DNA from: Yponomeuta sedellus
Taxonomy: Eukaryota > Arthropoda > Insecta > Lepidoptera > Yponomeutidae
Assembly: GCA_934045075.1 (NCBI GenBank)
Contig: OW203721.1
Location: 3,396,406-3,460,405, forward strand
Length of the DNA: 64,000 nt
Direction of reading: 5' to 3'
Below the pieces are notes generated by a model. The model saw nothing but the letters and a program-made list of their open reading frames with translations. It was not told the origin of the DNA and searched no databases. This document shows positions 10,013 to 20,136 of the stretch, piece after piece. The position numbers and the translations under genes are program-made. How positions within the stretch are numbered: the stretch's first letter is position 1; every line of letters begins with the position of its first letter.

Positions 10013-10324
10013 TAAGCAGGATTTGCTGTTTCGATCACGTATTCGTCTCTGCACGGCTACAAATCAAAAGAAACAGAGAAACCCAGGAACGTACCTACGT
10101 ATTCCTTTTAAAAACTCGGCCATGTGTTCTCAGATGGTGGTCTATAGTAAAACACGTCTTCGATCGTACAATGCCCGCTCTATTTGTCTAAAGGCAAAAC
10201 TATTAAAATATTTGCCGTCGGTCAACAACGCACATTTTTCCACCCTCCTTGTAGCGCCGAGAAGGGCTAGAAGTGCCATCTGCATCAAATATTAGCTAGC
10301 TATATAAACACTACATACGAGTAA

Positions 10325-10415
10325 CATAACATAAACTCACGCCTCTATCCCAGAGGGGTAGGCAGAGACCAGAGACTGCCACTTGCCACGATCCTGCCAC
10401 ATCACATTTAGTGTA
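10325..10415 (+). repeat. Dispersed repeat (CAGAGACTGCCACTTGCC)
   Basis: CTCACGCCTCTATCCCAGAG, then AGAGACTGCCACTTGCCACG. Related copies at 14560-14625 (minus), 40395-40475 and 56290-56385. Probably part of a non-LTR element. Confidence 0.6.
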
Positions 10416-10465
10416 AGGATCACGGTGTGATGTGAATTTTCAATATTGTTCTACTGTGTAATACC

Positions 10466-10690
10466 AAACATCTTTGTCTTATAAATAATCCCTGAGGTTA
10501 TAATTTTTTTTTTCACAGAGTGTGCTTAACACATTTTTTAAGCCGCGTGGTATTATTATATGTTGAGGAAACGTATTGTCGAACCTTAGTGCCCCATAAA
10601 GGTTGAATTAACTTTCGCAAGTCAAAATCTTAACATTAGCATTTTATTTTTAGTTCTTGTGTTAATATTGTAATGTCTACCAATATTGTT
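10466..10690 (+). repeat. Dispersed repeat, partner of 258-500
   Basis: Same order of blocks as 258-500 (ACATCTTTGTCTTATAAATA, GAGTGTGCTTAACACA, CCATAAAGGTTGAATTAAC). No coding content. Confidence 0.4.
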
Positions 10691-10730
10691 TAACGTACAT
10701 AATCACCACAACACAATATATCACATGACA

Positions 10731-11390
10731 TCACACTAACATTATAAAGGCGAAACAGAAGACACACAGAAGTGCTGCGAAGAGCCAATGTGGGTGGCAT
10801 TGAGGCCTAGCTCATGCGTCGGCAGCTGCGATGGTGCGGTCACGTGTCACGAATGGGTGAAGAGCGAGTGGCAAAGCGCATCTTCTACTCGGAACTTGAG
10901 GAGGGCAGGCGAAAGCGAGGCGGTCAGCTCCTTAGGTATAAAGATGTGCTAAAACGCCACATGAAGAGATGCAGCATAGAGCCCTTGCAATGGGAGCAAC
11001 AAGCGGCTAATCGACCGGAATGGAGGGCTTTTATCAACACCAAAGTCACTGACTTTGAAGCTCTTCGGCGTTCCGAGCTGGACGGAAAGAGAGACAACTT
11101 AAAAGCCCGTCCACCTGCTGCGATCGACTATACTTATATCGACGGAGTGCTCGCATGTCTGAAATGTGGCAGAACCTTCACAAAAAAGGTAGGTTATGCG
11201 AGTCATATGCGAGCGCATCAACGCCACCAAAATGGGAGTTGAAGTAGTCGCCGTGACCGAAATCGGTCGGGACTATCATCATCATAAAGGCGAAGGTATG
11301 TTGGTTACTTCTTCACGTCTAAACGACTGGAGTAATTTTAATAAAATTTGGTATGGAGTTAGCTCACACTCTGGATTAACATATTTAAGA
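10731..11390 (+). mobile_element. Helitron-like element split by a LINE
   Basis: CACACTAACATTATAAAGGC on the left continues after the LINE as GGCGAAGGTATGTTGGTTAC, then TTAATAAAATTTGGTATGGA. The minus-strand Helitron at 33020-33235 shows this order uninterrupted. The 3' terminus is missing. Confidence 0.65.
10755..11283 (+). pseudogene. LINE ORF2 C-terminus with C2H2 finger, 5'-truncated insertion
   Basis: Frame from about 10763 gives HTEVLRRANVGGIEA, a stop (TAG at 10808), then [13 protein letters not shown] and on to 11242. This is the post-RT region of endonuclease/reverse-transcriptase LINEs (LRW-GHV-RM motif), ending in one C2H2 finger (CLKCGRTF, then HMRAH). A (TCA)n tail follows. Perfect 11-bp target duplications ATAAAGGCGAA at 10744-10754 and 11284-11294 bound the insertion, showing it landed in the Helitron. 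The in-frame stop and 5' truncation make it dead. Clade not assigned. Confidence 0.85.
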
Positions 11391-11399
11391 CACCCATAG

Positions 11400-11734
11400 T
11401 AACATAGGCTAGGTGTTACTATGGAATCGGACCTTATTACCGTGGAAAAATTGACAAACCACGGGTAACACTGTGGGTTTAGCTAGTATTTTCATATTGA
11501 CTTGCTCACTTCGGCTCTCTTCACTTCAAATTAATACTTCGACCAAATATTGTTAAAAAGAGTAAGATAAAAAGAAAAAAATATATCGCCGAACTGTGGG
11601 ACGAGTAAATGTTGGGACAGTACTTCTTAACTTTCACTTTCACTTTCATGTTACATTGTACTTTGACATTCAGCAAACAGAATGTAAATTCTTTACGTTG
11701 AAATAAATTGAATTGAATGATTCGCGATACTCAT
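11400..11734. other. No gene seen
   Basis: AT-rich; TTCAGCAAACAGAATGTAAA with TTCTTTACGTT recurs at about 15373-15400, hinting at a short repeat. No coding frame. Confidence 0.4.
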
Positions 11735-11875
11735 GCATAGTTATATATTAAATGGGTCTAATCGCGATTATTTATTAGGTAAAACGTATAGGTACATACG
11801 TACGTACCTTACTTCCCCACGTTTAACAACGTCACAGAAGTTAATTAAGTTTTACCTAATATATAATCGAGATTT
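11735..11875. mobile_element. Decayed fold-back element
   Basis: Left end ATTAAATGGGTCTAATCGCG and right end AGTTTTACCTAATATATAAT match the outer arms of 9565-10012 with the middle mostly lost. Confidence 0.6.
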
Positions 11876-11917
11876 TCTTGACATTTTGGCATTACTAGGT
11901 ACTTTAATTTTCAACTA

Positions 11918-12507
11918 CAGTCTGATTTTTCATTCCGTAGAATTCTGACATTTCGTAAGTGTTGCTACTAAAAGAGTTCTCCACCGAAAAAGAGACAAAT
12001 TTGACCCATTTCAGAATAATAAAAAATTTAATGCTGCGTATTTTTTATGTTTTACCTAAATAAGGTTAAATCTACGTATTTACTTGCTTAAGTGACTTAA
12101 TACAAAAATAACAAATATTTCAATATCATGAACAATACATCGAATTAACTTTAATTACTTTATTTTATTCTAGAGCTGACAACATCGCCACCTAATTTAA
12201 GGTTTAGTAAACCTTTTTAAAAGAATAAAATGTTAGCTGTCACGAGTGTCACGTCGCGTCTGTCACTTTGATTGATTTGCTGGTTGTGACGAAAAGAGAC
12301 GTAATTATCAGTCGTCGTAAATTCAATTTCAATGTGGAGCACCGCACTTTATAAAATGGAAACATTCACTAACAAATAAAATGTATAGACTCAGATATTC
12401 AGACTCGTATTGAAATTGAAAAACGTGCCTGGCCCAAAAGGTTTGTAATCTCTGATATGTCAAAAAATGATAACTGTCAGAATTCTACGGAATTAAAAAT
12501 CTGACTA
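11918..12507. mobile_element. 590-bp MITE with TA duplication
   Basis: Terminal inverted repeats of about 34 bases: the left starts CAGTCTGATTTTTCATTCCG and the complement of the right starts TAGTCAGATTTTTAATTCCG; both continue TAGAATTCTGACA. Flanked by TA on each side (11916-11917, 12508-12509), as in Tc1/mariner-derived elements. No transposase frame. Confidence 0.8.
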
Positions 12508-12550
12508 TAGATCCGTCTACATAAATCATCCTTTAACTGCTTATTCTGTT

Positions 12551-12640
12551 TTTAAAAACCTATTTAGAGGCTAAAAATTTGTTTTTTTTTTAAATTGTCC
12601 TTAGCACGGGTTAGGGCATTAAAAAAAAAAGAATATAATA
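12551..12640 (+). mobile_element. SINE-X, internally deleted copy
   Basis: TTTAAAAACCTATTTAGAGG (inverted head end) is followed at once by the sense tail AAATTGTCCTTAGCACGGGT and an A run. The tRNA-like part is deleted. Confidence 0.7.
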
Positions 12641-12726
12641 ATCTCTTTTTATCAAGTTTTCTGTTTATATTATAAACAAAATAAATAAAACACCGAGTTG
12701 AAGTCGTTCCAGTTTTATTATTTACT

Positions 12727-13016
12727 GGCTGATGCCCGCGACTTCGTCTGCGCAGGATTAGTATTTCGAGTAGCTTATATTAGCGTGGCGTAGACAAGAA
12801 CTGACATAATAACATAAATATTTTTTTGTTTCGCATTTGAGAAATATCACACAAGATCTTTATAAATTGTAGCCTATGTGTTATTCTGATGTATAAGCTA
12901 TTGTTGTATTGTAAAGTTTTATTAAAATCCATTGAGTAGTATTTACGTGAAAGAGTAACATCCATCCATCCATCCATCCAAACAGACTTTCGCGTTCATA
13001 ATATTAGTAGGATTAA
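12727..13016 (-). mobile_element. Helitron-like non-autonomous element
   Basis: Begins CTGATGCCCGCGACTTCGTC and ends with TTTCGCGTTCATAATATTAG, the two conserved ends of a common lepidopteran Helitron-related repeat, here in reverse orientation. Contains a (CATC)n run near the right end. Confidence 0.65.
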
Positions 13017-13340
13017 ATGTTCTACAACCTATGTAAACGTTGGGACCTCTGTCAGTCTCCTAGGTCTGCGCACGGCCCGGCCAGCCCGAATGTTTGTTTG
13101 TGTGCTAGGAGGGCTCACTCCATTCTGTATCTTTTATACGCCCCTGACTAAACACACTTGCTCTTCGTAGAAAAAAGCCCAGCCCTTCCTTTTCTGGACT
13201 CCTTTTAACTTTGACTCTCCCGGCCCGGGATATTTTTATATTTCAAGCCTTACCGCTTCCTAAATCATTGCCTTTTGTTGCGGCGTGGCACTTGTCTAAA
13301 TGAATCTGAGGTTGAGCATACCGGGGTCTTGTGAACTGAG
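13017..13340. other. No gene seen
   Basis: Mixed composition, no recognised repeat or credible frame. Confidence 0.4.
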
Positions 13341-13344
13341 TGGT

Positions 13345-13416
13345 TGGTACGTGCCGGGATTCGAACCTACCGCCTCGCCGAGCCAGGATTTTGAACGGAT
13401 CGGCTGCCACCGCTTC
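13345..13416 (-). mobile_element. tRNA-derived SINE head
   Basis: GTGCCGGGATTCGAACCTAC is a reversed B box with tRNA-like pairing to GGCTGCCACCGC. 3' part missing. Confidence 0.55.
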
Positions 13417-13553
13417 TTATTAATGTGTAAGTAGGTATGCATGTTATGCGTGGCAATTATTCTTTCTCGGCTCACTACGCGGCACATGCATTCTCTTAGA
13501 CAGAGAGAATATGAGCCTAATAGTGAATTCAGTGCGAAATCAATTCAGTAATT

Positions 13554-13700
13554 AGCATTAGCTTAGTCGGAAAGAGCGCTGCCACGGATAGCCAGAGGTC
13601 ACGGGTTCGAATCCCGGCATGGGTGGAATTTTTAGCATCGAAATAGATTCTTAAAATTGTCCCTAGCACGGGTTAGTGCATTAAAATAAAAAAAATATAT
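13554..13700 (+). mobile_element. SINE-X, sense-orientation copy
   Basis: tRNA-like head (TTAGCTTAGTCGGAAAGAGC, GGTTCGAATCCCGGC) followed by TAAAATTGTCCCTAGCACGG, TTAGTGCATTAAAATAAAA. Perfect 16-bp target duplication (AATCAATTCAGTAATT) at 13538-13553 and 13701-13716. Here the tRNA part and the A-rich tail point the same way, as in an ordinary SINE. Confidence 0.9.
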
Positions 13701-13716
13701 AATCAATTCAGTAATT

Positions 13717-14142
13717 TAATGTTTTGTGTATTTTATCTTACCTAATTGATTTAGGCGCTTGCTGCGGTATGCGAACATAACACAGAGACACACTTAGGTT
13801 AGGTATTCCTTCACGGTTTCCGAGTGGTAGGAATTTCCACTAGAACAAATTTAGGGTCCCAATCTACTTCCTTCAAACTACTTTCTATCGTTCTACTACT
13901 ACGTAAGCTACGGAAACACCCAGTCATATTTATAAAAACACTTGGAATACTCGAAAAACCCTGGTTAAAATAGTCTATAGGGGAGATTAAACAAGGAAAA
14001 AAGGCAATGATTCTAAGCAGTGCATTTAGAGGAATCGTACACTCAATAGAAGCTATCCCATGAAGTCAAAAGAAGCGTAAAAAGTAACATTTCTGCTAGT
14101 CTAGACTTTAATTTACTTGTACGCCAAATTTCTAGCTCTTCT
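13717..14142. other. No gene seen
   Basis: AT-rich sequence without recognised repeat or coding frame. Confidence 0.45.
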
Positions 14143-14392
14143 CCAGGCTATATTAGTCCACTGCTGGACATAGCCATCCCCTAATGAGCGCCATAGCGCA
14201 AGGTTGTGCCATCATTGGGGGGTAATGCCCATTATCCCCACGCTGGGCATGCGGGTTGGGGATCGCAGTTTAGTGGAATTGTACTGCAGGGGGCGCTGCT
14301 GCCCACCTCCCGCTTTGTGTCCCTTAGTCGCCTTTTACGACAACCGCGGGAAGAATTTGGGTTGGTGCTATTCTCTAGGCCGACACCACATA
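14143..14392 (-). mobile_element. RTE-type LINE 3' end or derived SINE
   Basis: Reverse complement of the block at 7262-7515: AGGCTATATTAGTCCACTGC on the left, CACGCTGGGCATGCGGGTTG, CCCTTAGTCGCCTTTTACGA, CTCTAGGCCGAC on the right. Confidence 0.7.
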
Positions 14393-14559
14393 GCACGTAT
14401 TTATCTACAGATACATAATAAACGAGTCTAATCATGATTACTAATAAGTTTACCGAATACGGTAAAACGTCGGGAATTATGGTTATGTTGCCCAATATCA
14501 CTGTCGTGTATCATATATCCACTGAATTACGGTATCCGCTATGCATGATACATACAAGA

Positions 14560-14625
14560 TCGTGGCAAGTGGCAGTCTCTGGTCTCTGCCTATTCCTCTG
14601 GGATACAGACGTGAGGTTACGTATG
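14560..14625 (-). repeat. Dispersed repeat (GGCAAGTGGCAGTCTCTG)
   Basis: Reverse complement of 10325-10415 (CGTGGCAAGTGGCAGTCTCT). Confidence 0.6.
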
Positions 14626-14841
14626 TACGTATTTATATTATCTATTCGGCAGAGTAAACATTCCGCTTTCGCACACAGAGGTATACCTACGTGAAAAGTT
14701 ACATAATCCAGTCGCTGGTCGGCAGTCCATCTCGCTGGTTGTCGGTCCATACCACAAAACAGTGAGCCCATACCATCTTTCGTCCGCATTTCGTATATCG
14801 GGTGATTTCGTATCTCGTATATACGCTTTCGCCTCCACCAA

Positions 14842-15212
14842 TCCGGTCAACCCATTATGTCCCGAAGGCCACGGGTTTCTACCCTAAGGAAGGTATAGGC
14901 ACAGATTACTAAAGGTATAGGCCATACTCCACCACGGCGGCCACGTCCGGATTGGTGGAGACTTGCAAGACTAGTGGCTGGTTTTACTGTCAGGAGATTT
15001 CAAGCGGGCCTAAGGCCTCTGACGTGGCGTAACGGCTGCCATCTATCGACGGCAGCCAGCACCTACTGCTTAAGGCGCCTTATAAAGCACGGACCCCTCG
15101 GAAAAATGCTAGTCATAGACGGTCACTCGTCCAAGCACTGTACGCGCCCTATGTTGCTTAACCTGCGTGATCGCTTAAGATCACTAATGCAGCCGGGGCT
15201 CCGAGCGATTCA
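14842..15212 (-). mobile_element. 5S rRNA-derived SINE, subfamily B, full length
   Basis: On its own sense strand the head reads GGTTAAGCAACATAGGGCGC and GTGCTTGGACGAGTGACCG, closer to real 5S rRNA (AAGCAACATCGGGCG, TTGGATGGGTGACCG) than subfamily A. Then come the central domain and a GACATAATGGGTTGA tail. Confidence 0.88.
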
Positions 15213-15658
15213 ATGTATTTACAGATGTATACGTGATGAGTAGCATAATCAAGAGGTCGATGTATTAGGTTTTACATGATTTTAGGAAAGATTGAAGTTT
15301 CCTTTTCCCGCTGCCTTTTTTTCCACTATAAATACGACCCAAAGGCAGCGGCTAACATGGTAATTCGACTTTCAGCAAACAGTATGTAAATTCTTTACGT
15401 TGGAATAAATTGTCGATTTCTTATTTCTGTCAATTCTTGTGTGTCTGGACCGGTGGCGTCGGAAATCATATCACAGGGTCTCGTTATCAACCCTTGTATA
15501 TCCCCACTGCTGGGGCACGGGTCTCTTCCTGCATCGCAGGAAGGTTGGGCCTTACTCCACCACGGGGGCCAAGTCCGGGTTGGTAGGATTGTAAGACAGT
15601 GGCGGGCCTTACTGTCAGAAGTTATGAAGCCGCACATAAGGCCTCAGACATGGCTTAA

Positions 15659-16717
15659 CACGCTCAATGCGGAGGATCAATTTAGTTACTTACAGTACGG
15701 TGCGGCGTGAGGTTCAATCTGCCTCGTTTGGGTCTTTCACTTCGGTGCGGCGCGTGGTCAATTGTGCTTCGTGTACTTAGTGACTTCAAACACGTTTAAA
15801 ATTATGAAATTAATACCAACTTTAAAATTGACTACATGTACTTAGATATACCTAATAGTAATAACAGGCTTTTTGTACGTACCGTTGCCCAAGGATCTTA
15901 CGAAATTTGATTGAAATAAATGAAAAAAACCACTACGAGGCGCTTTAAACCTCGTGTTGTACTGTGAGTAACCAAAATGCGAGGTAGTTTGCGCCTCGTT
16001 GACGCACTATGTTTATACATATCTATAAAAACGTAGTGATGGGAAATGGAAAAGAAAAATTACATCGACATTTTATTTTAGAAATAGGTACATTTTTATT
16101 TAACAGTATATAAAAAAGGTCTGTGCCTTAAAACAATTTCAACAAAAAGCTTTGGCGCATTTTTCCCAATAGCCTTTAACCTTCTTCACTTTTTTTTTAC
16201 TCAGTTCAGAAGCATTTGTTTCAAGCCGCTGCAACACTTTTTTGTACAGAGACTGTGACTTTAGATGATTGTCATTGTGTTTTTCAATGACAGATTTATC
16301 TGAGTTAGAAAACGACAACTCAAGAATACGCCGAGATCTTTTTCTATTTCCTGCTTTCGTCACGTCCATTATGCAAAAAAACACATGTGATAATTACGGA
16401 ATACAGAACGAAACTAAAAAAAAATATCGATTAACCTCGGGCGAGGTCCTCACGAGGCTCAATGCGCCTCGTCTTGCACGGAACGAAAAATTTTACTACT
16501 CTGTCGCACCGAGACGTTATATGCCTCGTGCTTTTTGATTGGTCTTAATAGGTACTTAGGGATATAGTGAAAAGGCCTAGTTAGATAGTCTCTTATGTTT
16601 ACAAAAAAAAGTGATAAAAACTCCAGTTGCAAGAAAGAGAAAGACCTGTTTTTTCACCTCCGCACTGAGTGCAAACGGCAAACGAGGTATATAATGCCTC
16701 GCTTCGCGTTGAGCGTG
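15659..16717. mobile_element. 1,059-bp TTAA-flanked element with eight palindromes
   Basis: Inserted into the SINE with exact TTAA duplication (15655-15658, 16718-16721), the target of piggyBac-type transposases. Termini are inverted: CACGCTCAATGCG at the left, the complement of CGCGTTGAGCGTG at the right (12 of 13). Inside each end lie four imperfect 20-24 bp palindromes built on CGAGG-(about 10)-CCTCG: near 15706, 15749, 15935 and 15979 on the left and near 16434, 16452, 16508 and 16682 on the right. The middle holds one small minus-strand frame (16139-16384). No DDE transposase is seen, so it is probably non-autonomous. Confidence 0.9.
16139..16384 (-). CDS. Small basic protein of unknown function inside the TTAA element
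   Basis: 81 codons from ATG to TGA, starting MFFCIMDVTKAGNRKRSR. Rich in Lys, Ser and Arg with a KKKVKKVK run near the C-terminus, which could be a nuclear localisation signal, and ends YWEKCAKAFC. About 40 bases past the stop the minus strand has AATAAA. It fills the centre of the element between the two palindrome clusters. I do not recognise a family; it may be a transposase remnant, a passenger gene or a chance frame. Confidence 0.35.
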   Translation of the reverse strand: MFFCIMDVTKAGNRKRSRRILELSFSNSDKSVIEKHNDNHLKSQSLYKKVLQRLETNASELSKKKVKKVKGYWEKCAKAFC

Positions 16718-17087
16718 TTAACGACTGCCATTATATTATGACAGCCGGCACCAACGGCTTAACGTGCCTTGCGAAGCACGGAAGCGCTCGGAAAAATGCC
16801 ACTAGCGGTAGTCACGGGACGCTCACCCATCCTGTACCTGACCGCGCCTGTTGTTGCTTAACCAAGTGATGGATTCCAATCACTCGGTTCGCCTAGGCCA
16901 CGAGCGCTTCACAGGGTCTACTTGTGTTGATTTTTGATTTGATGTGATTTTTTACGCCGGTAGGTACACTGCGTCAACATTATAGTTAATCCTTAACACG
17001 GTCTAACTATTTGTCAATCAATTTCACTAATATTAATGTCACGCCAGAATTACACAATGAATTAAGGGATTCAGTTAACAAATTAAT

Positions 17088-17270
17088 CTCTATATAAAAA
17101 AATGAATCCCTGAATGTGTTGGTGAGCGCAAATCTCGAGAGGAACCGAATCAATTTCGGTAATTCTTTTTTTAGAATATTCCTTGAAGTACGAGGATGGT
17201 TCTTACGGACGGAAAAAAAAGAAGTAAAGAATCGACTGCTAAGCGGTACGAAGTTCGCTGGGTCAGCTAG
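17088..17270 (+). mobile_element. Helitron-like element with canonical ends
   Basis: Starts TCTCTATATAAAAAAATGAA just after an A and ends GGGTCAGCTAG before T, matching Helitron rules (5' TC, 3' CTAG, insertion between A and T). AGCG and CGCT pair as a short stem just before the end. Minus copies at 39888 and 63727. Confidence 0.8.
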
Positions 17271-17292
17271 TCATAAATAATAATAAATAAAT

Positions 17293-17372
17293 GACTGCCT
17301 CGGCTTTAAGGCGCTCGGCTACCAAGACAGGTAGTGGGTTCGAGTCCTACCGGGCGCCGCCGTCAGGGATGT
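17293..17372 (+). mobile_element. tRNA-derived SINE head
   Basis: TGCCTCGGCTTTAAGGCGCT, then GTGGGTTCGAGTCCTACCGG: a tRNA-like half with B box GGTTCGAGTCC. No clear body follows. Confidence 0.5.
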
Positions 17373-17457
17373 TAGATGCCAACTCTTGAATTATGGCACC
17401 AGACCCTCAAAATCATGGTATCTTTGAAAAAAATAAAGTACGAGTTGGTAAACTCCT

Positions 17458-17668
17458 ATGGATTTAATAACAAAACATTTACATACAGGCACATACATTG
17501 CTTCTGGCCCCACACAGGGATACCCTGTGTCGTGGGATCCAGAAACAACGACATCACAAACATGTAAACATCCAAGACCTGGGGTTTTTTTTGGTCCCCA
17601 GCCGGGGTTCGAACCCGGGACCTCTTGCATGGTAGGCAGATGCGCTTACCGCTAAGCCACAGAGGTCA
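17458..17668 (-). mobile_element. tRNA-derived SINE (GACCTCTGTGGC family), full length
   Basis: Right end reads (reverse) GACCTCTGTGGCTTAGCGGT with anticodon-like GCCTACCATGCAAGAGGTCC and B box GGTTCGAACCCC. The body has ACATGTTTGTGATGTCG and a conserved CCACACAGGGATACCCTGTG. Copies at 40662 (minus), 41517 (plus) and 53188 (fragment). Confidence 0.85.
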
Positions 17669-17784
17669 TCAATACATAAATAAATTAGATACCCCTACTA
17701 AATTATTTCTTAGAATTTTCATAAATTATCCAAACGAAAGCTCTACTTGCTTTTTTCGGTTTCACGATACGATACACACCCTTT

Positions 17785-17938
17785 TATGTCCCACTGCTGG
17801 GGCACGGGTCTCGTCCTGCATCACAGGAAGGTTAGGCCATACTCCACCACGGGGGCCAAGTCCGGGTTGGCGGAGGATTGTAAGACGGTGGCGGGTCTTA
17901 TTTTCAGAAGTTATCAAGCCGCCCATAAGGCCTCAGGT
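17785..17938 (-). mobile_element. 5S rRNA-derived SINE, tail half
   Basis: CCCACTGCTGGGGCACGGGT to AGCCGCCCATAAGGCCTCAG; head missing. Confidence 0.85.
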
Positions 17939-18459
17939 GACAGGGCTAGGGATAGGACGATGTCGACGGTAAATGTCGACAGAGTCGAATCAGAGTCACT
18001 AACATCACAGTACCACGAGTATGTTGTTAGGTAGGTTTTAACTAAAACAATGTTCACCCTTTAGAGGAGAGTAGAGAGGAGAATAAGAGGTATATTCGGT
18101 AACAATTGTGATTATTTTAATTGTAATTAAATTTGATAATGCTTCTAACAAATAAACTTCAATTCCATTAGTAAACCTGCAGTTTAGATCATCCATCAAC
18201 AAATTATCGATACTTTTTAATTTGCAGTTTCGGTACGGTTAGACATCTCTATTTACTGCTACTTACTGCACAAGTATGGAGTTTTCGCAGTACAAATATT
18301 TTGTGAAAACATTCAAAACTTCATGGACGTAATTTCCATGACAGCTGTCGCGGAGCGCAAGCTATATTTTAAAGACTATAGTACCTACCTGTACGTCGGT
18401 AATCAAATCAGCGTGCCACCTTTTACATTGTAGGTATACAAATTAATGTAGGTCCATAA
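17939..18459. other. No gene seen
   Basis: AT-rich, no recognised element. Confidence 0.45.
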
Positions 18460-18710
18460 TTAAAACTGTTTTTACACGGATTTATGCTCGTTTATTACAT
18501 TTTTACAATTTTCCGACGTTTCGGCACTTTTTCAGGTGCCGTGGTCCCGGATGGCTGTCTGTCAGTCATCCAGGACCACGGCACCTGAAAAAGTGCCGAA
18601 ACGTTGGAAAATTGTAAAAATGTAATAAACGAGCATAAATCCGTGTAAAAACAGTTTTAATTATGTCTACTGCTTGTGTTAACCTTAGAAAATACTATAA
18701 TGTAGGTCCG
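18460..18710. mobile_element. Fold-back element with near-perfect arms
   Basis: Two arms of about 98 bases at 18460-18662 around a loop of a few bases, both carrying CCGACGTTTCGGCAC and CAGGTGCCGTGGTC (one arm has GTTGG for GTCGG). The right flank (TTATGTCTACTGCTTGTGTT, AACCTTAGAAAATACTATAA) is the reverse complement of the left flank of the copy at 36000-36312, so it belongs to the element. Confidence 0.85.
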
Positions 18711-18744
18711 TGAACTATTTGGCCTAATATATATCTTTCATATA

Positions 18745-18835
18745 GGTAACCGTTAAACGTCCCACTTCAGGGCACAACCCTTCTCTCAGAGAGAGAGATT
18801 ATGGGCTTAATTACTACTTCCTAGTACCTACTCAC
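18745..18835 (-). mobile_element. Bm1-like SINE 3' end fragment
   Basis: CGTCCCACTTCAGGGCACAA, then TTCTCTCAGAGAGAGAGATT and ATGGGCTTAATT, the reverse of the family 3' end at 58860-58912. Confidence 0.5.
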
Positions 18836-18956
18836 CACACACATCACTGCCATTATGCACAAATATGTGTATTTTCTCACTCATCACACCTTTTCACACA
18901 CCCTCTGCTCAGCGGCTGAAACCCGAATCCCAAGACTCCGGTCGTGGGGCTGAGCA

Positions 18957-19018
18957 GACACACGCACACACACATGCACACACTCACGCACGCACACACA
19001 CACACACTTACATACATA
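18957..19018. repeat. (CA)n-rich microsatellite
   Basis: Imperfect ACACACGCACAC run ending in (CATA)n. Confidence 0.9.
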
Positions 19019-19299
19019 CATCTTACTTTCTTTTATATAAGTTGAACAAACATCTGTAATTTTTTATACAAACGTTAATTGGTGTACACCTTATGCTGAT
19101 GACGCGTCGAGTATGATACCGTTCTTTTGTAGACCGGGAGGCCTGGAAACCTAAGATACAGATCTTTTGATCTAGTTTAGGCTCCAGTCTTTCCACAAAT
19201 AGTGCATTCTGTTGTATTGTATCATTTATCAAATGTTATTTTGTATACGAATGTAATTTGTGGACAGAAAAATAAACTATAATCTTAAACTATTTCCTT

Positions 19300-19535
19300 A
19301 TTACCACGCGTGCCCACCGCGGATTGGCAATTTCGAGTGCTCAAGTGCAGTTTTGGTTTGGGTTTACAGGTTTCCTCACGAAGTTTGCGTTTGCGAGTGG
19401 CATTGCTACTGAGACTTCACAAATGTACATAACTTAGAACATAATGTCATTGGGCCCGCTCTGGGAATCAAACTTGGGTCTCAAGCTTCCGGGTCCATAG
19501 TTCATAGTACCTACTAGGCTAGCGCCGCTCTTGGA
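19300..19535 (-). mobile_element. Bm1-like tRNA-derived SINE
   Basis: TGCCCACCGCGGATTGGCAA, then GGTTTCCTCACGAAGTTTGC, CACAAATGTACATAACTTAG and GGGAATCAAACTTGGGTCTC, in the order expected for a reversed full-length copy. Confidence 0.7.
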
Positions 19536-19773
19536 CTAATATTTAAAAATAATGGAAGTACCTAAGCATTGGAATAAAATCGTTCCGTCAATTTCCTTTT
19601 ACATAGGTACGGTACCCTAAAAAATATGTATGTTTTGTTTATACTTGTATAAAATGTATCTGGTATCTACACGGAGTTAAAATTACGTATTGCCACTGGG
19701 AAACTTCTGAACTTGCCTCAAACTTAGATTGAAGTGACGTTGTGTTCCAGACCAAGTGATTGTGTTATGTAGA

Positions 19774-20085
19774 AGCTTCTTCTTCAGGCTGTACTAGTCC
19801 ACTGCTGGACATAGCCCTGCGCCATTGCGACATGTCTTCAGCTTGCCGCATCCAGCATCTGCCGGCAGTTTTTCGCATATCGTCATCCCACCTGGTCGGA
19901 GGGCGTCCTACACTACGTTTGCCGAGTCGCGGTCACAACTCTAGAACACGTTTACTCCAACGGTTGTCGGTTCTTCGCGAGATATGGCCAGCCCACTGCT
20001 ACTTCAGCTCGCTAATTCTCTGAGCTATGTCGATAACTTTATTTCTCTGTCGGATCCATTCGTTACGAATCCTACACTTCAGCTG
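19774..20085 (-). pseudogene. RTE-type LINE ORF2 C-terminus and 3' end
   Basis: Reverse complement of the block at 59632-59955 with frameshifts and truncation: GGCTGTACTAGTCCACTGCT at its 3' end, then sequence encoding pieces of RLGKRS, NRWSK, WAGHISR and RIRNE in several frames. Confidence 0.75.
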
Positions 20086-20136
20086 TAGAAACTATTATCA
20101 TTTTATACCACAGACAATTAAACCACGCAAATATAT

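Larger units (their letters stand above)
15482..16908 (-). mobile_element. 5S rRNA-derived SINE split by a TTAA element
   Basis: Tail half 15482-15658 and head half 16718-16908 are one SINE: the breakpoint falls at CATGGCTTAACGACTGCC of the family, and an 11-bp target duplication TCACAGGGTCT bounds the whole (15471-15481 and 16909-16919). The SINE therefore starts (sense) at AGCGCTCGTGGC. It predates the nested element. Confidence 0.93.

Noticed and set aside
10023..10295. 90-codon plus-strand frame
   Set aside because: No recognisable domain, starts at the edge of the fold-back element and shows no relative.
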